64,000 nt of DNA, from the NCBI RefSeq assembly GCF_031143425.1, contig NC_090439.1:644801465-644865464 (forward strand), given 5' to 3'. The notes below the pieces were generated by a model. That model was given only the letters and a program-made list of their open reading frames with translations. It had not been told where the DNA came from and searched no databases. The position numbers were made by a program, and so were the translations under genes. Of this stretch, positions 56,846 through 64,000 are shown one piece after another (within the stretch, counting starts at the first letter, position 1; every line of letters starts with the position of its first letter). The stretch comes from Pleurodeles waltl. Its lineage: Eukaryota; Chordata; Amphibia; Caudata; Salamandridae.

Positions 56846-58400
56846 AGAAAAGTGCCCCTTTTTGACATGGTCACCCCCTGCTTTTTGCCACTGGTACTCA
56901 GGTGTTTCGACTGAGGTGCACTTGGCTTTTGCTAAACAGGCCCCCAGTGCTCGTTTCCCCAAAACAGGTAACATGGGGTACAGTTGAAAACTCCTCCACC
57001 CGTGTAAGTCCCTAGTAAATTATACCCCTGGTACCTAGGGCCTCCGTAGAGGAGAGGGTCCCTAAGTGCTGCAGATTGTCCCACCCACAGGGACCCCCCC
57101 TAAAAATGAGAAGTGCACGGCTGCCATTGCAGTCTGCGTGCCCTGTTGCAAGCCAGGAGAAAACAAGACTTGGCACACCCTTGGTGTGCCATGCTCCTAT
57201 CACTGCCGCAAAGTATATGTAAGTCGCCCCTAAGGCAGGCCTAAGAGCCCTAAGTCAGGGTGCAGTGCACTTTCTGCATGGCCATACCTGCACGAGTGGA
57301 TATGGCCCTGAGATGCTCAGCCCCATTGCTGAGCATTGTAAGTGAACCAGGAATCCATTATAAGGTAGGTGCCAGACACTCGTCAACAAAAGTGACCCAG
57401 TCACATAATGGCTTCCGGAACCCTATGGTGTTTGGTATCAAACACCTCGTCTTAATAAATCCAGGTTGATGCCAACCTTGAAGTTATTCAGATGCACACC
57501 CATAGGGCTCCTTAAAGGTGCCCCTGAACCCTACCAGTCTCTTGGTGTGCTGAATGACTAGTTTAGTCACATCTGCTACCACCAGACGGGTTTCTGACCC
57601 CCAGGAGGTGCGAGCCCATGCTCTCATAGGGCAGAAACAATGCCTGCTCCAGAGAGGGGTGTTAACACCCACTCCAGCAGGATGGCTAGCAGATCTGCAT
57701 ATCAAGATCAGGATCTTCAAAGACCCTGCCACCTTTGGTATGCACAGCCCTGGCTTCCTCAGTCCTGTATGTAGCCACTCCCTGCCCTGAGGCCCATTTG
57801 GCACAAGAACAGGTGGGAAAATTAGCTAGTCAGTAGGTGTGTACCATCTCTGGGCTAACCACGCCTCTAAGATTGTGGAACCCTTCTTCGAGTGTCCACC
57901 TCGGGCACTCCTAGAAGGGTTCCACCATCTTGGTTTTGATTGGAACTAGGCCATTTGGGATAGGGATATGTCCACTCCCAACAGGAAGTTGGGATATCTG
58001 GGTGTAGACCCACACAAGGGTAAGTGGCTCATTGGCTACTAATCTACACTCCCCTAAAACATACCTAAATTTTGTATTTAGGAGGTTCCCCGACACCAGC
58101 AGCCAGATTTGCCTGATGACAAGAAGTTGAGGTCACAGAAGAGGGAGAACTGCGGACGCCTGGTAAACGTTTGGTGCGATACCCTGCTTGCTTACCTGCT
58201 GCCGTCTCGACAGTCGCATAATCATGACTCGTCATGGAGCTGTGGGGATTCCAAAAGCCTCCGAGGTTCTCCAGCACATCACCAGACCATCAGCATCTTC
58301 CTTGGAGTGAGGGAACCACTACCCTGCTTCTTGTAGGCACCAGAGGCGACGTGCGGTTTTCCAGCCCACTGACCTACAATTTTGGGTACGCCCTTCAGTA
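56846..58400 (+). mobile_element. LTR-like long interspersed newt repeat
   Basis: Opens 'tgtagaaaagtgcccctttt' (56845) and contains 'gtaagtccctagtaaat', 'ctggtacctagggcc', 'aagtcgcccctaaggcaggcc', 'agggtgcagtgcac' and 'tgtgtttggtatcaaacacctcg'. I recall this as a very common newt repeat with LTR-like character. I could not fix a 3' end (about 58400 is a guess), a target duplication, or coding sequence. Frames in it are shadows. Confidence 0.5.
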
Positions 58401-59155
58401 TTCCATCAACTTATGCAAAACTGCTTTCCAAGTCTGTGTAGATAATATTGGGTTGGAAAGGGACTCAATTTTCTTCCCAGAGTGATATCCCACCATAGTC
58501 TGAGGAGTATGAGAAGCTATACAAATGTTCATATCGGAGAACATAAAATGTAGGAGCATGAAATGTTCAACACCCAAATACAGTTTTCTCCTTTCCTTGT
58601 ACCCCTAATCCCAATTTCCTTCCATCCCTCATCCCAAGAACCAATTTAGAAAATGCAAGAAGAACGTTTCAGCCTAACATTGCTTGGAATACAAGCCACA
58701 ACCTCCCTTAAGGGCATCTCAAAGGAACAAGAGGCTGCCAGTTCTCATGTGACACATCCATCATGGTCTGTAATGAAGTTGTGTGGGTATAGTGTGTCAT
58801 ACTGCACCAGGCAACCCACCACGCTCCTAGTTAGGGTCACTCCTACCTCGCAACTAAGGCTCATCAACAGGATCCTGCAGTCCAAGTGGGTGTTAGTTTT
58901 GCATCCATTTTAGCTATTCTGAAGTCTTCTGCATATGATGTGCAGCCTCACAGCAGACTCATGCAGTATCTGGGGACAGAAACCAGCATGACTTGCTCTC
59001 TTTAGTAACTTTATGTTTCAGTGTACAACCTCCTTTACTGAAAGTTATTGTTGTAAAGTCTGCGTTTCACAGCATCAAAGGAGTTTCTCTGCTTTGGTGA
59101 TGAGGCTCCAGCTTTCAGCAGCAGTATCAACACCCTAAACATAAGTTCAATAGAA
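58401..59155. other. Unassigned, no gene seen
   Basis: AT-rich with no supported gene. The low end may include degraded LINE sequence continuing from the minus-strand ORF1-like block at 59160-59350. Confidence 0.35.
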
Positions 59156-59159
59156 CATA

Positions 59160-59350
59160 GTTTTGAGAATCTTCTAGGCTACAGGGTACTCCAGAATTGG
59201 AAGAACTGTTTAGCCGATGGGCCTTTTACCTTTCAGGAAATCCCAGGAACCTCAAATTGTTTTTCTGGGGTCTTAGTTCTGTGTCCTCAATTCTCAACTT
59301 TAAGATATGGGTCATTTCTTGTAACTTAAGATCAAGTCAATTTTATTTTC
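59160..59350 (-). pseudogene. L1/Tx1 ORF1-like fragment
   Basis: On the minus strand: 'LDLKLQEMTHILKLRIEDTE' and 'LRPQKNNLRFLGFPER', with the coiled-coil-to-RRM junction (R-x-x-N-N-L/I-R-F/V-x-G-F/V-P-E) that marks L1 ORF1. The RRM body that should follow is too decayed to read. It is close to, but in the wrong order for, the minus-strand RT at 60480-61100, so it may be a separate insertion. Confidence 0.5.
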
Positions 59351-60450
59351 GAGTGCTGTTTGCAAGTCTCTGATGGCACTCATTTAATCCTTGTTCATTT
59401 ATACCTAAAGGGGCTTGAGCCTATTCCGGAGTCAGTTTTGTCGCCCCAATGTATTGAATACATTTATTGGTCTGTGTGGACCTGTGGCGTCACATTGGAT
59501 GCCTATTATAACAAACTGGATAGGGTGCTAAGGGATATGCATACCCGCAGCACTGCCACCAGTTCTAGGGCTATCCCTACCCAATATCTCTGTACTTTAG
59601 GTCAAATCGTATGAAGGTAGGTCCCTTCCTCGGCATTACATTTCCCGCACAAAGGAGATGGCGCCATGCCCATTTTGTATAAACCGTTTTTATTCTAATA
59701 AATTCTGTGCAACACTTAATTACATTTATCTCAATCTCGCTTTTATAGCATTAGGGTGGCCTCCCAGTCAATATCCTCTATCTGTCTCACTTAATTTTCC
59801 CACATAGCCCTGAGTTTCAGTAGATTATCTATTTTCTTTTATTTATGAGGGTGTAATATATGCAAGAGACTGCTTTAGTGTTTAGGTCTTCCAAAGACAC
59901 TCTATTCTGTAACGGGCAACTGTCTGGCAAGTCTATCCAACCCGCCAATTCTGCACCTAAGGAGTGTTTAAGTTGTATATATTTACATTTTGTCAATAGG
60001 ATAATTTTAAAGATTGACACGATCCCTATTGTTGAGAGTAGGAGTTTCCACCACCTTTTGTCGTGTAAGGGAAAAAAGGCAACCAGGGCACTCCTAAGTC
60101 ATGGAACCGAGATACGTAGATTAGCAGAGGAATTTATTAGTAAACCTCCTTGGTGATAACTTAATATTTATACAGTAATAATAGTGTCCATATGTTCTGA
60201 TAAATGCATGAAAATTCGGTAACAGCCAACACGTGTTTTGTCCTCAACGGACTTTTTTCCCTTACATTTTGTCTAGTACAGCGTAGGACATAAGTGGCTC
60301 TCTTGCAGTGCCACCAGTGTCTCTGTGCACTCTGAAACCCGTGGTGGTTGGGTTTATCTACCAGGTCGGCACCCTCCACATGACTACATTTTTTTGTATT
60401 TGATATTCTGACTTACCTATATCGGATGTGCGACGCTCAACATCAACCAC
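59351..60450. other. Unassigned sequence with a hammerhead-like remnant
   Basis: No gene. The minus-strand block 60253-60230 contains GTCC-GTTGA-GGAC and AAAAC followed by ACGTGTTGG, which resembles the stem II and following core of Penelope-type hammerhead motifs; the CUGAUGA part is lost. Confidence 0.35.
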
Positions 60451-60479
60451 CTGATGGAATACTTTGACCTTTTGTCGTG

Positions 60480-61110
60480 TATTTGAAACTCACGGAGTAG
60501 AACCTCCAGATTCCCCTCCATTTGGTGTAACCTCAGTGCACAAGTACTTATAGCCTTTACTAACACCTTAACATTGTGAGTCACATTTCTTAATGTTTTC
60601 TAGTTTTCTACCTCATATAGAACTGATTAGACCTAGTTAATGTTATATTCTGCATATCTCCCAAAGCCTCAAAACACTGACGAGACAGTCGTAATTGATC
60701 GCCTGAGTTTCGACTGGTAAAGCACAACGTCATCCGCATATAGTGAAATCATCTCCAGCTTGCTTGTGACCTCTGGGAATCCCACAATTTAAACCCTCAC
60801 TCTAACCCAACCTGTTGAGTGCACAGGGCAAACAACAAAGGTGAACATGGGCTCCCTTGCCTGTTGCTGTGCTCCATCTTGAAAGTTTTTGAAAGTATCC
60901 CATTTACCTCCTCTGCTGCTGTTGGTGTCTGGTAGAGCAAAGCCACACAATGCTAGAAATTTGGTCCGAACCCGAAATTCTTCAAGACCTGAAAAAGTAT
61001 ATCCCCTTGAGAGAATCAAACGCTTTTCAGTCTCAAATGCTATTATGGTGTCTTGGTCATGTGTATTCTTCAGTGTATCCAACCAGTTGTACAACTGTTG
61101 TTAATAGCAT
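60480..61110 (-). pseudogene. L1/Tx1 ORF2 RT fragment, minus copy C
   Basis: Minus strand 61094-60789: 'DQDTIIAFETEKRLILSRGY', 'FSGLEEFRVRTKFLALCGFA', 'GKWDTFKNFQDGAQQQ', which corresponds to the DAEKAFD...W region and the GTRQG region of L1 RT, followed by 'SLYADDVVLY' with an intact YADD (60740-60729) and 'QSKLRRSITTVSSVF'. Stops and a G/T-rich interruption near 61150-61200 flank it. The upstream part of the RT is missing. Confidence 0.78.
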
Positions 61111-61249
61111 AGCAATGTTCATTTTGTCCCCTTTCCCTTTTACCCGTTCCCCTTCTCTTTTCTTCCCTACTCCCCCACCCCCCCCATTTTCTTTAGGCCA
61201 GTAGTGGAACATCACCAACTTGAAGGCTGACTTAGAATTATGTGAAAGA

Positions 61250-63060
61250 AAACTTCTGCTGTGATCCTGGCAGTTAGACTTAGTGTGAGAGCGGAGTTGG
61301 AGGCACACAGTAAACCTTGATTCCACTCTTTTATTTGTGCAGATTTCTTTATATATATATATATTGGTGATGAGGAGCTAAGATGCGTATGGGGATAGCA
61401 AGAAGTACCTCCACTCCCATCTTTGTTTCGTTCTGCTCTATTTTCTTCTCCAACTCCTCACAGAAACTTTGAAGCACTGTGGTGAGAATCCCTGCTTGGC
61501 CCCTATCTTTGTGGATTTGATTTCACCTCCAGCGATTCTTTTCAAGGATTGGAGGAAAGGCTGGAAGTTAAAGTGGTGCTTCAACTGTAAAGGCTACATT
61601 TCAACTGTAAACTCTGCCATTCTCTTCAGGGATTGGAGTGAGCGGCAAATGATAGGTGGCGCTTGAAGGGACAGCTGGAAAATAAGGCGGCACTTCACTG
61701 GAAAGGCAACGTTTCAACTGTAAACTGTAAACTTGTAGTGAGTGGCAAAGGAGAGGTGTGCTTCACCATGTGAGGAGAGGAAGGCTGAAGGAGGGGGCGG
61801 CATTTCAGCCACATGAGGTGGTGTATTGCTTCACTCTTGAAACAGTAGGACACAATGCTAAAGAAGCTCAGCACCCTCAATACGAAGTAATGTATTTACG
61901 AAGGCACCTCCCAAACATCAAATGAGACACATAAACATACAGGAATGAATACATAAATCAAGTGAATAAGACTTAAGATATCTCAGCAGAAGAAATGTGC
62001 CATATATCAACAGAACATATTTACAGGTACCAAATTATCAAGACTTAGAATACATCACCGATTGAGGTGCAGGCAACATCCTCACCAGCAACTGGGGAGA
62101 CCTCAGCAGCAGTCTGGATTGGGGCCACCAAAAGACCCCTGGGCAACTTGTCCATTTCACAGGTGAAATAGGCAAACTAATACTACCATGGAAACAATGG
62201 GTGAAAATTATTGAATCATATTTGATAGCTATAGGTAGTGACAGATATTCTGCATTGTGGAAACAACATATACAATTACAAAATTTTAGGCATACATGGA
62301 GGAAAATTATATGCGGATTTAACCAATTCTTTAGACAGAAATGGAAAAGGAGAGGGAGAAAGTGAAGGGCAAGTAGATGTATACCAAGCTGCCTTAAGGG
62401 AATTAGAACAACAATTCAGCTTTATACTAGCAAGACGCAAGGTATTTTCAAGACTCATTCATCAGGGACCAACTTATAAGATGCACCAATTACACGAAAA
62501 TTTGTTGGCAGAAAACCCTGTATTTGTCTGAAGCCATTAAGATTGCCAAGAGAACTGAACACACTGGGGGATTCACATAAGTCGCACCAAATCGCAAAAA
62601 TTTAAAACGGTGGTAATTCCATTGAAACAGTTTGTAACATAAAAAGTGGGGCTAGTAATAGGAAAGGTGGCGATATGCAGAAACAATCTGTCAACCCAGG
62701 AAATTGGAAATGTTTACGATGTTGTAATACTAATCACATGGCCAACAATGAAAGATTTCCTAGCTATCGTAATAGAAAGTTATAATTCTATTAAGGACAC
62801 GTAGGCGACGATTAGGCCTTATCTTTCTTCACTTTATTGTGCAGCAGTCCTTATCCTAGATTCAGACAGTCAACAAACTACATTTCCCATAAACACTTGG
62901 GAAGATCAGTTACCTATACTGAAATAAATGTTCCTGATATCATTCTTTCTAGATTCACGCCAAATCTGTGTCAAGCAAACAATAATTCTTTATTTTCTAA
63001 ACTGACATGCAGGATCTGCGTTTCTCAGACATACGTAGATATAAAGTGAAAATACAAATA
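61250..63060 (+). mobile_element. Ty3/Gypsy-type LTR retrotransposon, 5' end and gag only
   Basis: A run of TA dinucleotides (61350-61364) is followed by TTGGTGATGAGGAG, a position and sequence typical of the primer-binding site of vertebrate Gypsy elements (usually 'tggtgacgaggat'). A leader of about 700 bases with internal near-repeats ('caactgtaaa' blocks) is followed by gag. No protease, RT or integrase is seen, and the 3' part stops near 63060. The 5' LTR start could not be placed. Decayed. Confidence 0.6.
62176..62810 (+). pseudogene. gag: Gypsy gag with decayed zinc knuckle
   Basis: The first block is 'LILPWKQWVKIIESYLIAIG', a pattern typical of Gypsy Gag capsid N-termini (P-W-x-x-W-x-x-x-x-E-x-Y-L-x-A-x-G). 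Then fragments 'HIQLQNFRHTWR', 'CLKGIRTTIQLYTSKTQG' and 'LPRELNTLGDSHKSH'. The nucleocapsid knuckle reads 'WKCLRCCNTNHMANNERFPS' (about 62700-62762): the first two Cys and the His are kept, but the last Cys is Phe and Gly is Cys, so zinc binding is damaged. 'FY*GHVGDD' follows, as the second knuckle should. Several frame changes. Confidence 0.65.
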
Positions 63061-63493
63061 GCAAAAGAGGACCTGAGGATACTGTTATGGTACCTACCCA
63101 TCCCACCACACCTGAGATAGTTAAAATAACTGTATAGACATACATCTAAGTTTGTTTACAGCCACAAGCAGAGCTGGTATTGAAATTCCACCTGCCACTC
63201 CATCTTCATACGTGTGGCTGGCTAGTAATAATTCCGGCTACACAAGTGGACGTCCCAAGACAATAATAGAAATACTGTGAGCCTCCAGCCAAAATTATTG
63301 CACGGCTGCCTTGCTAGTGAATTATACTGACAATATCCAACAGAGTACTGCATACCCTGGATTGTCCACTTTAAGACCAGGTTTTCACCAATTCGTTGGT
63401 TCAGAGTGAACTACTGATTATGAAGATGCCCCTGATCAGAGGATCTTAATCCTTCGCTGGAATCCCTAGGTGCTACCGACCAGACTTTATCCC
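63061..63493. other. Unassigned; possibly Penelope-like element sequence
   Basis: No coding sequence. Lies between the Gypsy remnant and the hammerhead-like motif and may belong to the element that carries the motif. Confidence 0.35.
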
Positions 63494-63554
63494 CAGTCCT
63501 GATGATGACCCACTGTTGAGTTATGTCGAAATATGGGGTCGAAACGTCGACATG
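63494..63554 (+). ncRNA. Hammerhead-ribozyme-like motif
   Basis: CTGATGA (63499-63505), stem II GACCC/GGGTC (63507-63511 with 63536-63540, one unpaired T before it), GAAA (63541-63544), then C and GTC (63545-63548). This matches the hammerhead core C-U-G-A-N-G-A ... G-A-A-A with U-H cleavage context (GUC). Stem III would be only A-C/G-U with no loop, a palindrome ACGT, so activity would need a dimer. Stem I has three pairs (GTC 63496-63498 with GAC 63549-63551). Hammerheads of this kind are known in Penelope-like elements and in newt satellite DNA. Confidence 0.6.
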
Positions 63555-64000
63555 TTTTTGAATGTGGATTGAAATTATAAAGAAATTCTATGTGACTTCA
63601 GGGCTTCCTGGATTGACAGAGCCGGTGGAAGTCCATATTGTTCTTAAACCACCTTCTGTATATATCACCATCACTTCCTTTCACAATATTAACTTTCACT
63701 GTGTTTTTTAATTAGGAGCACCTATCATCACAAATACAATGTTCTTCTGTTCTCTAAAAAAATGTAAAAAGAAGAAAAAGTAATAAAGCACAATTAATAC
63801 GACATAGATTGCATATTCATAATTGTCTAATCAATAGATTACCGTGCAAGTCTAGGAGTACTTCCCCCTTGCATTGACCACACAACATTTACATTCATTC
63901 ATTACCCTGGTCAAAAGGGTTAGAGGGTATTGCCTCATTTTCCTAAACTACTCCACCTTTATGGCATTTTATTACGTAATCAGTGACTTGTGTGAGTGTC
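63555..64000. other. No gene seen
   Basis: AT-rich sequence up to the window end with no supported feature. Confidence 0.4.

Overview
This window looks like salamander nuclear DNA, most likely from a newt such as Pleurodeles. That rests on the density and type of transposable elements and on my recognising several long repeats as typical of newt genomes; no database search was run. Nothing bacterial is present: there are no operons, tRNAs, rRNAs or CRISPR arrays. Almost every open reading frame is a shadow or a transposon remnant.

The only host-gene signal is a set of three plus-strand exons (7685-7771, 29786-29960, 30800-31133). All have good splice sites and their phases join into one open frame: the CG left by exon 1 is completed by the A that opens exon 2, and exon 2 ends in phase 0 where exon 3 begins. 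I do not recognise the protein. The rest of the window would then be intron, with one intron of about 22 kb that grew by transposon insertion.

Layout: 1-7.7 kb, old repeats and a 2.3-kb solo-LTR-like element. 9.6-14.4 kb, DIRS-1 (tyrosine-recombinase retrotransposon) with both inverted terminal repeats and an internal complementary region. 15.5-20.5 kb, an L1/Tx1-type LINE. 22.5-28.8 kb, DIRS-2, interrupted by a 237-bp hAT MITE with a perfect 8-bp target duplication and by a minus-strand insert that carries a hammerhead-like motif. 31.9-37.6 kb, DIRS-3, the best preserved copy. 37.8-41.2 kb, DIRS-5, cut off by a minus-strand LINE tail. 42.5-44.5 kb, DIRS-4, internally deleted and carrying an inverted segment joined at a palindrome. 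44.9-48.2 kb, minus-strand L1/Tx1 fragments. 48.2-56.7 kb, a plus-strand L1/Tx1 whose middle is replaced by 3.5 kb of newt tandem-repeat DNA. 56.8-58.4 kb, an LTR-like repeat. 59-61.1 kb, further minus-strand L1 pieces. 61.3-63.1 kb, a decayed Ty3/Gypsy 5' end and gag. 63.5 kb, a hammerhead-ribozyme-like motif.

The DIRS copies use gag, RT, RNase H and tyrosine recombinase (YR) in that order, as the family does. Every copy here is inactivated by stops, frameshifts, deletions or lost catalytic residues, and the lesions differ between copies. DIRS copies are numbered by family comparison, not position: DIRS-2, -3 and -4 share one terminal-repeat family, DIRS-1 and -5 another.
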